Positions 37,305 through 45,562 are shown, counted from the stretch's first letter. The stretch: 64,000 nucleotides of DNA from Croceicoccus sp. Ery15 (GCF_020985305.1 NZ_CP087588.1:1302001-1366000); one strand, 5' to 3'. Notes: generated from the sequence alone by a model not told the origin. Numbers and translations: made by a program.

Positions 37305-40300
37305 ATGTCTACGCCGCTTCGCCAACTTCTTGCTCAATACCGTGCAGCGGCCAAAACAGAACGCGAAAAGGGAACCTATTTCGAGCGGCTGGCCCTAGCG
37401 TTCATCAAGCATGATCCGGGCATGGTCCAAGAATACGAGGACGTTTGGACCTTCACTGATTGGGCCAAGGCCCACCGGCTGGACGGCAAGGATATCGGCA
37501 TCGATCTGGTGGCCAAAATCCGGGACGAGGACAGCTTTTGCGCCATCCAGTGCAAATTCTATGCGGAAGGCTACCGCATCCAGAAGGGCGATATCGACAG
37601 CTTCCTTGCCAGCAGCGCCACCAAACATTTCTCGCGCGGGCTGGTGTTCGACACCACCGGCGCGCCGTGGAGCATCAATGCCGAAGCGTTGCTGGATGAT
37701 CTGAACGTCACCCGCATCGGACTGGACCGGCTGGAGGAAAGCCCGATTGATTGGGCCGCATGGTTCCAGCGGGACGAAATAAAGGTTGCCGCGCCCAAGT
37801 CCCTGCGCCCCCACCAGATCGACGCGTTGACGGCTGTTCAAGACGGATTGGCGGACGCCGACCGGGGCAAGCTTATCATGGCTTGCGGCACCGGCAAGAC
37901 CTTCACCGGCCTCAAGATTGCCGAGGAAATGACAGGTCCGGGCAAGACCGTGCTGGTGCTGGTGCCGTCGCTGGCACTGATGAGCCAGACCATCCGCGAA
38001 TGGACCATCGATAGCGCCACGCCGCTGCGGTCCTATGCTGTGTGTTCGGACGTGCAGGTGGGGAAGCGCCGCCGCGATGCTGATGACGTGGCCGAAGTCG
38101 AACTGCACGATCTGGATTATCCTGCCACGACCAATGCCGCCAAACTGGCCAGCCGCGCGCACCATCCCGCGCCGGATCGCATGACGGTGGTTTTCTCGAC
38201 CTACCAGTCCATTCAGGTAATCAGCGACGCCCAAAAGCTGCACAGCTTCCCCGAGTTTGACCTGATCATCTGTGACGAGGCCCACCGCACCACCGGGGCC
38301 ACGCTGGCAGGTGAGGACGAAAGCAACTTCGTCAAAATCCACAATCAAGCATTCATCGCGGGCAAGAAGCGCATCTACATGACGGCCACGCCCCGCGTTT
38401 ATGGCGAGGCGGTAAAGGCCAAGGCCAGCGAGGCATCCGCTGAACTGGCATCCATGGATGACGAAACCCTCTACGGCAAAACGCTGTTCACGCGCGGCTT
38501 TGGCTGGGCAGTCGAGAACCAGCTACTGACCGATTACAAGGTGCTGGTGCTGGCGGTTGATGAAGGCATGGTCAGCGGCGGCGTGCAGCACCGCCTTGCC
38601 GATGGCGGCACCGAATTGAAGCTGGACGACGCCACCAAAATCATCGGCTGCTACAAGGCGCTGACCAAGGCGGGCCTGAAGGGCGAACTGCTCACCGATG
38701 GCCAGCCGATGCATCGGGCGCTGGCCTTCTGCAAGGATATCGCGTCCTCCAAGCTGGTGCGGACCGAGTTCGCCAACGTGGTCAGCGAATATCTGGCATC
38801 GGACGAAGGGCAGGAAGCCATGGGCGATACAGCCCGGCTGGAATGCGAACTTCGCCATGTAGACGGCACAATGGGCGCTAAGGAGCGCGGCGTGCATCTC
38901 GACTGGTTGAAAGAGGATGCGGGCGAAGACGTTGCGCGCATCCTGTCCAATGCCCGCTGCCTGTCCGAAGGCGTGGACGTGCCCGCGCTGGACGCCATCC
39001 TGTTCATGCACCCGCGCAAGAGCCAAATTGACGTGGTGCAATCGGTGGGCCGCGTCATGCGCCGCGCGCCGGGCAAGCAGCTTGGCTATGTCATCTTGCC
39101 GATTGGCGTTCCGGCTGGCGTCACGCCAGAACAGGCGCTGGACGATAACGAGCGATACCGCGTCGTATGGCAAATCCTGAACGCGCTACGCAGCCATGAC
39201 GAGCGCTTCGATGCCAAATTGAACCAAGCTGATCTAGGCGTGGACATCACCGGCTTCATCGAGGTTGTCGCTGTCAGCAACAAACTGCCCACTCGCTCTT
39301 CGACGACCATCGCGGGACCCGGAATAGGGCAAGGCGGCGCGCGCGGTGATGGTGACGACGAACCGACTGGCGGAGACAGCACTCCGCGCGGCGGCGACGG
39401 AACTCAGGGCGCATTTGCCTTTGACGAGTTCTCCCGCGCCATCATGGCCAAGATCGTCAAGAAGTGCGGACGACGGGACTATTGGGAGGACTGGGCAGGC
39501 GATATCGCCAAGATTGCTCAGACCCACATCACCCGCATCACCGCGCTGGTGGAAAAACCGGGCACACCGGAACGCGAGGCGTTTGAAGGCTTCCTTGCCG
39601 AAATCCGCGATGACCTGAACGATACCATTTCACAGGGCGAAGCCATCGAGATGCTGGCGCAACACCTGATTACACGCCCGGTTTTCGATGCGCTCTTCGA
39701 GGGATACGACTTCGCGCGCAATAATCCCGTCTCCAAGGCGCTAGAAGCGGTCCTGGAAGCGCTGGACGAACATCGGCTGGGCAAGGAAGCGCAAAGCCTC
39801 GAACGCTTCTATGAAAGCGTGAAGCGCCGCGCGGCGGGCATCGACAACGCCGAGGCCAAGCAGAAGATCGTGGTCGAACTCTACGACAAGTTCTTCCGCA
39901 ACGCTTTCCCCAAGATGACCGAGCGGCTGGGCATCGTCTACACCCCGGTGGAGGTGGTGGACTTCATCATCCATTCGGTGAACGAGGTGCTGCAAAGCGA
40001 GTTCGGGCAGACGCTGGGCAGCAAGGGGGTGCATATCATGGACCCCTTCACCGGCACGGGCACCTTCATCACCCGGCTGCTACAGTCCGGCCTGATAAAA
40101 CAGGAGGAATTGGCGTGGAAATACCAGAACGAAATCCACGCGAATGAGATCGTGTTGCTGGCCTACTACATCGCGGCCATCAACATCGAGGCGGTCTATC
40201 ACTCGCTGTCTGGCGGCGATTACCAGCCGTTCGGTGGCATCTGCCTGACCGACACGTTTCAGCTTTACGAGCAGGACAAAGACCTGATCGCCCACCTGAT

Positions 40301-42215
40301 GCCGGACAATAGCCACCGCCGCACCCGGCAGAGAGAGCTGGATATCCGTGTCATCATTGGCAACCCGCCCTATTCGGTGGGACAGAGAAGCGAGAACGAC
40401 AACGCCGATAATGTCGAATACCCCCGGCTAGATGGCCGCATCCGCGAAACCTATGCCAAGCTTTCTAAGGCGACCTTGGCCAAGGGCTTATATGACAGCT
40501 ATATCCGCGCGATCCGCTGGGCCAGCGACCGCATCGGCGATGCTGGCGTCGTGGCCTTCGTCTCCAACGCCGGATGGCTGGATGCGAACACCACCGATGG
40601 CCTGCGCCAATGCCTGACGGACGAGTTTGCCAGCATCCATGTTTTTCACTTGCGCGGCAATGCCCGCACCTCTGGTGAGACACGCCGCAAGGAGAAAGAC
40701 AACGTATTCGGTCAAGGGACTCGCACCCCGGTGGCCATCGCCCTGCTGGTGAAGAACCCTGAGGCAGCAACTCATGGCCAAATCCATTTTCACGATATTG
40801 GCGATTATCTGACCCGCGACGACAAACTGGCGACCATCGCCAAGTTTGGCAGCATCGGCGGTATCACCACGGCGGGCGGCTGGCAGACCATCACGCCGGA
40901 TGAGCATGGGGACTGGCTGGGTCAACGCGACAAGGCGTTTGATACCTTCTTGGCTCTAGGTGACAAGAAGGGTGGCGGCACAAAGCTGTTCGATAACTTT
41001 TCTCAAGGAGTGCTGACCGCTCGCGATAGTTGGGCCTACAATGCAAGCCGCAATGGCGTTGCGACCAATATGCGCGCGATGATCGAAGCTTATAATGCCG
41101 AACTGGAACGCTTTGATGATGCCCACCCTCGTGCTGATCGCAAAGCGCGGGGTCATGCGGTTGATGGGTTCATAGATACCGACCCGAGCAAGATCAGTTG
41201 GACGCGGGCACTGAAGGGCGATCTAGCCAAGGGCAAAACCTTCGCCTTCGATGCGGGTTGCCTAGCCCCAAGCATCTATCGTCCGTTTACGCGGCAATGG
41301 CTCTACTTCAGCCGCACGTTCAACGAGATGGTCTATCAGATGCCGCGCATCTTCCCGATGGGCGAGGACGCCGACAATCGGGTGATTTGCACATCGGGGA
41401 CTGGCGCACTCGAGTTTTCGGCTTTGATGACGGAGAGACTGCCCAGCTTTGACAACATTTCCAAAGGTCAATGCTTCCCCCGCTACCTTTACGATGGCGA
41501 AATCGAGCCGACCGACGCCGGTGCCCAAGGCGGACTTTTCGCCGCCGCACCAGCCGCACAGGGCGGACGACGCGATGCAATCACCGATGAAGGCTTGGCA
41601 CATTTTCAGGCCGCCTATCCGGGTGAGACGATCACCAAGGATGACCTGTTCCACTACGTCTATGGCCTGCTGCACAGCGAGGACTACCGCGCCCGCTTTG
41701 CCGATAACCTGGCCAAGCAGTTGCCCCGTATTCCAGCCGTCAAGAAGGCGGCGGACTTCTGGGCCTTTGCCGAGGCCGGGCGCAAGCTGGGCGACCTGCA
41801 TTGCGATTTCGACAGCGCAGAACCGTTCCCCGTCACCATCGCGCAAGGCGATCTGCGGCTGGCCAATATCCCCGACCCGGTGAAGTTCTACCGCGTCGAG
41901 AAGATGAAGTTCGGCGGCAAGCGCCCGAACCTCGACAAGTCCACCGTGATCTACAACCCGCACATCACCATCACCGGCATCCCGCTGGAGGCATACGATT
42001 ACGTGGTGAACGGCAAGCCCGCCCTCGAATGGGTGATGGAACGCCAGTGCGTCAAAACCGACAAGGCCAGCGGCATCGTCAACGACGCCAACCGTTACGC
42101 CACCGAAACCGTGGGCGATCCGGCCTATCCCTTGGTGTTGTTACAGCGAGTTATCACCGTAAGCCTTGAAACGATGAAAATCGTGCGCAACCTGCCCAAG
42201 CTGGAAATCGACTGA
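37305..42215 (+). CDS. type ISP restriction-modification enzyme (single-chain nuclease, translocase and methyltransferase)
   Basis: A 1636-residue enzyme with the layout of type ISP systems such as LlaGI and LlaBIII. First comes an N-terminal Mrr-like nuclease (E27, D67, Q82-x-K84 in AIQCKFY). A superfamily 2 translocase follows with Walker A CGTGKT (194-199), DEAH (324-327) and a motif VI SVGRVMRR. A coupler helical region leads to a gamma-class N6-adenine methyltransferase with DPFTGTGTF (from 913) and NPPY (1020-1023). The last ~450 residues form the target-recognition domain and tail. It methylates host DNA on one strand of its site and, on unmodified DNA, translocates until two enzymes collide and cut. 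All catalytic motifs are intact. Usual family length is about 1570-1640. It is followed after 2 bp by the SIR2-like gene. Confidence 0.93.
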   Translation: MSTPLRQLLAQYRAAAKTEREKGTYFERLALAFIKHDPGMVQEYEDVWTFTDWAKAHRLDGKDIGIDLVAKIRDEDSFCAIQCKFYAEGYRIQKGDIDSFLASSATKHFSRGLVFDTTGAPWSINAEALLDDLNVTRIGLDRLEESPIDWAAWFQRDEIKVAAPKSLRPHQIDALTAVQDGLADADRGKLIMACGTGKTFTGLKIAEEMTGPGKTVLVLVPSLALMSQTIREWTIDSATPLRSYAVCSDVQVGKRRRDADDVAEVELHDLDYPATTNAAKLASRAHHPAPDRMTVVFSTYQSIQVISDAQKLHSFPEFDLIICDEAHRTTGATLAGEDESNFVKIHNQAFIAGKKRIYMTATPRVYGEAVKAKASEASAELASMDDETLYGKTLFTRGFGWAVENQLLTDYKVLVLAVDEGMVSGGVQHRLADGGTELKLDDATKIIGCYKALTKAGLKGELLTDGQPMHRALAFCKDIASSKLVRTEFANVVSEYLASDEGQEAMGDTARLECELRHVDGTMGAKERGVHLDWLKEDAGEDVARILSNARCLSEGVDVPALDAILFMHPRKSQIDVVQSVGRVMRRAPGKQLGYVILPIGVPAGVTPEQALDDNERYRVVWQILNALRSHDERFDAKLNQADLGVDITGFIEVVAVSNKLPTRSSTTIAGPGIGQGGARGDGDDEPTGGDSTPRGGDGTQGAFAFDEFSRAIMAKIVKKCGRRDYWEDWAGDIAKIAQTHITRITALVEKPGTPEREAFEGFLAEIRDDLNDTISQGEAIEMLAQHLITRPVFDALFEGYDFARNNPVSKALEAVLEALDEHRLGKEAQSLERFYESVKRRAAGIDNAEAKQKIVVELYDKFFRNAFPKMTERLGIVYTPVEVVDFIIHSVNEVLQSEFGQTLGSKGVHIMDPFTGTGTFITRLLQSGLIKQEELAWKYQNEIHANEIVLLAYYIAAINIEAVYHSLSGGDYQPFGGICLTDTFQLYEQDKDLIAHLMPDNSHRRTRQRELDIRVIIGNPPYSVGQRSENDNADNVEYPRLDGRIRETYAKLSKATLAKGLYDSYIRAIRWASDRIGDAGVVAFVSNAGWLDANTTDGLRQCLTDEFASIHVFHLRGNARTSGETRRKEKDNVFGQGTRTPVAIALLVKNPEAATHGQIHFHDIGDYLTRDDKLATIAKFGSIGGITTAGGWQTITPDEHGDWLGQRDKAFDTFLALGDKKGGGTKLFDNFSQGVLTARDSWAYNASRNGVATNMRAMIEAYNAELERFDDAHPRADRKARGHAVDGFIDTDPSKISWTRALKGDLAKGKTFAFDAGCLAPSIYRPFTRQWLYFSRTFNEMVYQMPRIFPMGEDADNRVICTSGTGALEFSALMTERLPSFDNISKGQCFPRYLYDGEIEPTDAGAQGGLFAAAPAAQGGRRDAITDEGLAHFQAAYPGETITKDDLFHYVYGLLHSEDYRARFADNLAKQLPRIPAVKKAADFWAFAEAGRKLGDLHCDFDSAEPFPVTIAQGDLRLANIPDPVKFYRVEKMKFGGKRPNLDKSTVIYNPHITITGIPLEAYDYVVNGKPALEWVMERQCVKTDKASGIVNDANRYATETVGDPAYPLVLLQRVITVSLETMKIVRNLPKLEID
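42114..42215 (+). repeat. last ~100 bp of the ISP gene, left copy of a diverged duplication
   Basis: Aligns without gaps to 44111-44212 at about 82% identity (18 differences in 102). Most differences in the last 25 codons are silent. The two copies bracket the SIR2-like and DUF4145 genes. Confidence 0.85.
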
Positions 42216-42217
42216 CC

Positions 42218-43120
42218 ATGATTGACGAGTTGTGTCACCGTGCTGGTGGGCGGGTTGCGCTGCTAATCGGCAATGGCATTCACCTCTATCCAAACGGGGG
42301 CCAAAGCTGGAACGCATTGGTTGAACGCTTGGCGCGAACCAACGGGTTCGCTTCGCCGGAAAAGGCAAAGAACCTGGCGATGCCGGAGTTCTACGATCTG
42401 ATTGATTTGGGGCGGCCTGCCGAGAATGGCTCCAAGTCGGCCAGTCAGGCTTATCCGCTGAAGCGGCAGTTCTGTGATGGGATGGAAGGCTGGCAGCCTT
42501 CAGCGCACCATCAGGGAATCGTGGAATGGGCGATAAGGCATGGCTCCCCCATCCTGACCACAAATTTCGACCTTACGTTTGCTAAAGCCGCTCAGGCAGA
42601 AAGCCACTCACTGTTTCGCCCGCGTGGCAGCCGAAAACGCGCATCTGACTATTACCCTTGGGAAAAATATTTCGCCCGAGTGCCACTGGATCAGCCATGC
42701 GACGGATTTGGCGTCTGGCACATAAACGGTTTCATCTCGCATATCCGAAGCATCCGCTTGGGCCTCAGTGATTACATGGGCTGCGTGACGCGCAGTCGTC
42801 CATGGATTCTGGACGCAAGGGAGTTTCCCCACTGGGCCGCCGAAGACACTTGGCTGGATATCCTGTTTAAGATGCCCCTTGTTGTATTTGGCGTGGGGCT
42901 AGAGGGACAGGAAGTGTGGTTACGTTGGCTCCTGATTCAACGGGCCAACCTTTACAAGAAGCGCGGTGGTGCGCGTCCCCCTGCTTGGTATGTTTACCCG
43001 GTCGGAGAAGATGACGAACGACAGCGCGAAAAGCGGTTCTTCTTGGAATGCCTTGGTGTGGAACCATTCGAGGTCACTGACTATCCGGCGATCTACGATC
43101 CGCAGCATTGGGCTGGCTGA
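42218..43120 (+). CDS. SIR2-like domain protein, likely NADase defence effector
   Basis: A 300-residue protein with a divergent SIR2-like fold. Its nucleotide loop is ALLIGNGIHLYPNGGQSW (GNG 18-20, where typical members have GAG). ILTTNFD (N116) corresponds to the catalytic Asn motif TTNxD, WHING (H168) to the HLHG catalytic His, and VVFGVGLEGQEVWLRWLL (about 222-239) to the closing FGxSxxDxxL block. Bacterial SIR2-like proteins in defence systems degrade NAD+ and stop growth on infection; that activity is inferred. ATG 42218 is 2 bp after the ISP stop, so it is probably translated with it. No membrane or extra sensor domain is seen, so sensing may come from the ISP enzyme or the next gene. 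Confidence 0.75.
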   Translation: MIDELCHRAGGRVALLIGNGIHLYPNGGQSWNALVERLARTNGFASPEKAKNLAMPEFYDLIDLGRPAENGSKSASQAYPLKRQFCDGMEGWQPSAHHQGIVEWAIRHGSPILTTNFDLTFAKAAQAESHSLFRPRGSRKRASDYYPWEKYFARVPLDQPCDGFGVWHINGFISHIRSIRLGLSDYMGCVTRSRPWILDAREFPHWAAEDTWLDILFKMPLVVFGVGLEGQEVWLRWLLIQRANLYKKRGGARPPAWYVYPVGEDDERQREKRFFLECLGVEPFEVTDYPAIYDPQHWAG

Positions 43121-43158
43121 TATTTTCTGGCTGACTTTGGCAATAAGGAACCGACGGA

Positions 43159-44115
43159 ATGACCAGTCGCGGCAAAGACTCAAATGAAGTGGTCGAGTTC
43201 ATGACGTTATTCACCCGCCTCAAGGACTGGTGCGATGACGAGCCGGAGGACTTGGCAGACTTTGCTGAAAGTGATTCCAGCATCAAGGAAATCTGCAACA
43301 TGCTTGCACTGCGGGCGGGCTTCCTCAGAATGTCCGAACGACGAGGACGTGCGCTGTTTGCATCGCCGGTTGACCCACACTTCCTTGAGGCCTGGCGCGA
43401 TTATGAAGTGCGGTATCAGACCGTTCTCAGCAATATCTGGCTATCTGACCTTTTTGCGGAACTTGCCACCGAAAACGATAGAGCCAATCCGCTTCCTGAT
43501 CAGCGCTGGGAGGATGCCGATGCCGAAGGAGAGGACCTCGCTGGCGGCATTGATCGCGCAATTGCTTTCGCACAGGACAATATCGATCAAGAACACCGCT
43601 GGGCTGACCAGCCGGATTTTGAACAGCAGGTTCGCGAGGGCCTTAATGCTTGGGAGCGCTTCAAGGAGGAAACCGATTTCGACTTGCGTGGCGTGTTTCG
43701 CAGGCGATTGCTTGTGCCATTTGTCCTCGTGCCCCGCCATGTGGCAGCCAAGCACAGCGCATCAGACAAGCACTCGATGCTCAGAAATCTCCAACAGGCC
43801 CACGACGCCTTCATCTATGGCGCGACCTACGCCGCACTGGCCCTGATGCGCTCGCTCATGGAGTCAGTCCTACGCGACCACTATGGTGCGACTGGTCGAG
43901 ACTTGGAGGAGCGCATTCGCAACTCCAGCCGCAAGTTGCCGTCCGAAGCCAATCAAGCTGCCCTGCATCGGTTGCGCAAACTGGCCAACGGAATCCTGCA
44001 TCTCGACCGGGAAAAGGATGAGGGCCTGCCAAAGCTGGACGACGTTCGACTGGAAAAGGAGATTGTCTCCTTGCTGTTCGTTCTCCGTGCATTGATTGAG
44101 GGCGCAAAGCGGTGA
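43159..44115 (+). CDS. protein with C-terminal DUF4145/HEPN-like domain
   Basis: A 318-residue soluble, largely helical protein. Residues about 205-315 look like DUF4145, a HEPN-related domain: LQQAHDAFIYGATYAALALMRSLMESVLRDHYG, then LRKLANGILHLD, where AN..LH corresponds to the family GNxxAH motif. The N-terminal 200 residues are acidic (DDEPEDLADFAESDS, EDADAEGEDLAGG) and match nothing I know. DUF4145 proteins are common in defence loci and beside restriction genes; the canonical HEPN RNase motif RxxxxH is not intact, so RNase activity is doubtful. It lies 38 bp after the SIR2-like gene, and its stop codon falls in the first bases of the duplicated ISP end. Confidence 0.65.
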   Translation: MTSRGKDSNEVVEFMTLFTRLKDWCDDEPEDLADFAESDSSIKEICNMLALRAGFLRMSERRGRALFASPVDPHFLEAWRDYEVRYQTVLSNIWLSDLFAELATENDRANPLPDQRWEDADAEGEDLAGGIDRAIAFAQDNIDQEHRWADQPDFEQQVREGLNAWERFKEETDFDLRGVFRRRLLVPFVLVPRHVAAKHSASDKHSMLRNLQQAHDAFIYGATYAALALMRSLMESVLRDHYGATGRDLEERIRNSSRKLPSEANQAALHRLRKLANGILHLDREKDEGLPKLDDVRLEKEIVSLLFVLRALIEGAKR

Positions 44116-44212
44116 TCCGGCCTGTCGCTAGCAGCTGTTCCAGCGGGCCATCACTGTCAGCCTTGAAACAATGAAGATCGTGCGCAGCGTGCCGAAGCTG
44201 GAAATCGACTGA
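44111..44212 (+). pseudogene. remnant 3' end of a second type ISP gene
   Basis: The frame ending at 44212 encodes QLFQRAITVSLETMKIVR and then SVPKLEID-stop, matching the true ISP end (LLQRVITVSLETMKIVR, NLPKLEID). Upstream the match continues for nine more codons with an in-frame TAG, up to the stop of the DUF4145 gene, where it breaks off. It is not the start of any gene and must derive from another, diverged ISP allele. Confidence 0.85.
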
Positions 44213-44225
44213 AAGGGGACGGATT

Positions 44226-45020
44226 GTGCAACCGGAGCAGATAATCTTCTTTGATGTCGAGACTACCGGGCTTAGTCGCACAACGGATCGTGTCGTTCAG
44301 ATCGCATGGGTGCTGACAGACCGGCGCGGAAATATCTCTTCGAAGCAAAACCTCGTGGTCAAACCAGAAGGCTACACGATCCCGGCTCAGGCTTCTGCAA
44401 TTCATGGCATTGACACTCAATCGGCCTTGCGGTTCGGGAAGTCCGCGTTTGAAGTCCTTTCAAGCTTCGCCGCTGATGCAAAAAAGGCCGACATAGTGGT
44501 TGGGCACAATGTGGCCTTTGACCTTGGCATTGCGGGTGCCGATCTTCGACGCCACGCAATAGACCTGTCATTCAATGACAAGGTCCAGATTTGCACAATG
44601 CGCTCATCTACTGGCTGGTGCCGAATCCCTAAAACCAACGGGCTTCCGGGATACAAATTCCCTAGGCTCGAGGAATTGCATTATCGCCTCTTCGGACATG
44701 ATTTCGAACATGCACATGATGCCATGGCTGATGTCCTCGCGACCATGCGCTGCTTTTATGAACTGATCCGCCTTGAAGTGATCCAGCTTCCGAAACCAGT
44801 CGTCACGAATGAAAATGTGTCAAACCATGCGCCAAACAATCAGGCTCAGGCTAGCGCAGGTGCAGGACGAAAACGCGCTTCCCAGAATGTTTCAGGATTT
44901 GCGCTCACGAGACACGTTCGAGCGGCCTGTGCTCATTGTTCAACGATTATCGACGTTACGTTGAACCACGGCGAAACCCAAATTGCCTGCCCAGCGTGTC
45001 ATCGCATCAATCGGGCATAA
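44226..45020 (+). CDS. DEDDh 3'-5' exonuclease with C-terminal zinc ribbon
   Basis: A 264-residue protein of the DnaQ/Pol III epsilon exonuclease superfamily. Catalytic residues are D10 and E12 (FFDVETTG), D99 (HNVAFD), H164 and D169 (HDAMAD), so the DEDDh set is complete. After a polar linker (about 190-225) comes a four-Cys zinc ribbon: C235-x2-C238 and C255-x2-C258. The GTG start at 44226 follows the ISP remnant by 13 bp with GAAAGGGGA as ribosome site. It is not part of a polymerase operon; the ribbon and position suggest a defence or element-maintenance role on DNA or RNA ends. This is the last gene of the island. Confidence 0.85.
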   Translation: MQPEQIIFFDVETTGLSRTTDRVVQIAWVLTDRRGNISSKQNLVVKPEGYTIPAQASAIHGIDTQSALRFGKSAFEVLSSFAADAKKADIVVGHNVAFDLGIAGADLRRHAIDLSFNDKVQICTMRSSTGWCRIPKTNGLPGYKFPRLEELHYRLFGHDFEHAHDAMADVLATMRCFYELIRLEVIQLPKPVVTNENVSNHAPNNQAQASAGAGRKRASQNVSGFALTRHVRAACAHCSTIIDVTLNHGETQIACPACHRINRA

Positions 45021-45066
45021 TTGACCGTCAAATGTCTGCCCGCATTCGCAGCCTATCGGCAGCACG

Positions 45067-45087
45067 GTGGGGGAACGAATGGGGGAA
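45067..45087 (+). repeat. right copy of the 21-bp island-end motif
   Basis: GTGGGGGA-N5-TGGGGGAA in the same orientation and length as 33016-33036, 74 bp inside the right attachment site. A pair of such motifs at both ends fits integrase arm-type sites. Confidence 0.6.
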
Positions 45088-45102
45088 TAACCTTTTCGAC
45101 AC

Positions 45103-45144
45103 CTATCTATTTTAGATAATAAGCAAGCTATTTCCGATAGATAG
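45103..45144. repeat. AT-rich inverted repeat at right island end
   Basis: CTATCTAT (45103-45110) and ATAGATAG (45137-45144) form 8-bp arms around a 26-bp AT-rich spacer, in the most AT-rich stretch of the window. It lies between the arm motif and the right attachment site. Confidence 0.6.
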
Positions 45145-45160
45145 TCAAAACTGATTATAT

Positions 45161-45178
45161 TCCTACTCGGAGCCACTT
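45161..45178 (+). repeat. right attachment site (attR), imperfect copy of tRNA-Asn 3' end
   Basis: TCCTACTCGG directly followed by AGCCACTT: the same as 32885-32904 except for two missing G residues. It is not part of a complete tRNA. It marks the return to core chromosome. Confidence 0.8.
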
Positions 45179-45391
45179 CCTTCCTTTCGCAAGCAACGGC
45201 GCCGCTAGGCCGGAACGGGCACGGCGCTATCTGCCGCGCAACCCCCTTGAAATCAGGCATTTTTGTGGCACCGCGACAAGCCGCGCGCGTCGCGCGGCAA
45301 GGCGTTGTGACGGGCGGATCGTATTGGCCGTTCGATGCGTTTTCCTATCAAAGCCCGAATGGTCGGGCACGCAAATCGAAAGGAAGACGCC

Positions 45392-45562
45392 ATGGGCGAG
45401 CTGACCGAGAAGATCAAAGGCAACACCAATGAAGCCATCGGCGAAGTCAAGCAGCAGAGCGGCAATCCGCAGACGCGACGGGAAGGCCGCGAGCAGGAAG
45501 TCAAGGGCAAGGCCCAGCAGCTGAAGGGCGAAGTCGAAGGCGCGCTCGGCAACGACATCTGA
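45392..45562 (+). CDS. CsbD family stress protein
   Basis: A 56-residue, highly charged protein with the CsbD signature GELTEKIKGNTNEAIGEVK, followed by EVKGKAQQLKGEVEGALG. CsbD-like proteins are small, abundant, stress- or stationary-phase-induced proteins of unclear function. A good ribosome site (AAAGGAAG) precedes the ATG at 45392. It is the first core gene after the island and is followed by a strong terminator. Confidence 0.9.
   Translation: MGELTEKIKGNTNEAIGEVKQQSGNPQTRREGREQEVKGKAQQLKGEVEGALGNDI

Larger units (their letters stand above)
32885..45178 (+). mobile_element. genomic island integrated at tRNA-Asn, carrying a defence block
   Basis: About 12.3 kb between the 3' end of tRNA-Asn (TCCTACTCGG..AGCCACTT, 32885-32904) and an imperfect copy at 45161-45178. 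It begins with a tyrosine integrase directly downstream of the tRNA and an AlpA-like excisionase, and all its genes point the same way. No transfer, capsid or packaging genes are recognisable, so it is a satellite-like or mobilisable element rather than a full phage or conjugative element. Cargo is a type ISP restriction-modification enzyme and three further likely defence genes. Flanking genes on both sides are ordinary core genes. Confidence 0.88.

Noticed and set aside
45161..45178. tRNA-like sequence at the right end of the island
   Set aside because: Only the T-arm and acceptor end are present and two bases are missing; it is an attachment-site copy, not a tRNA gene.
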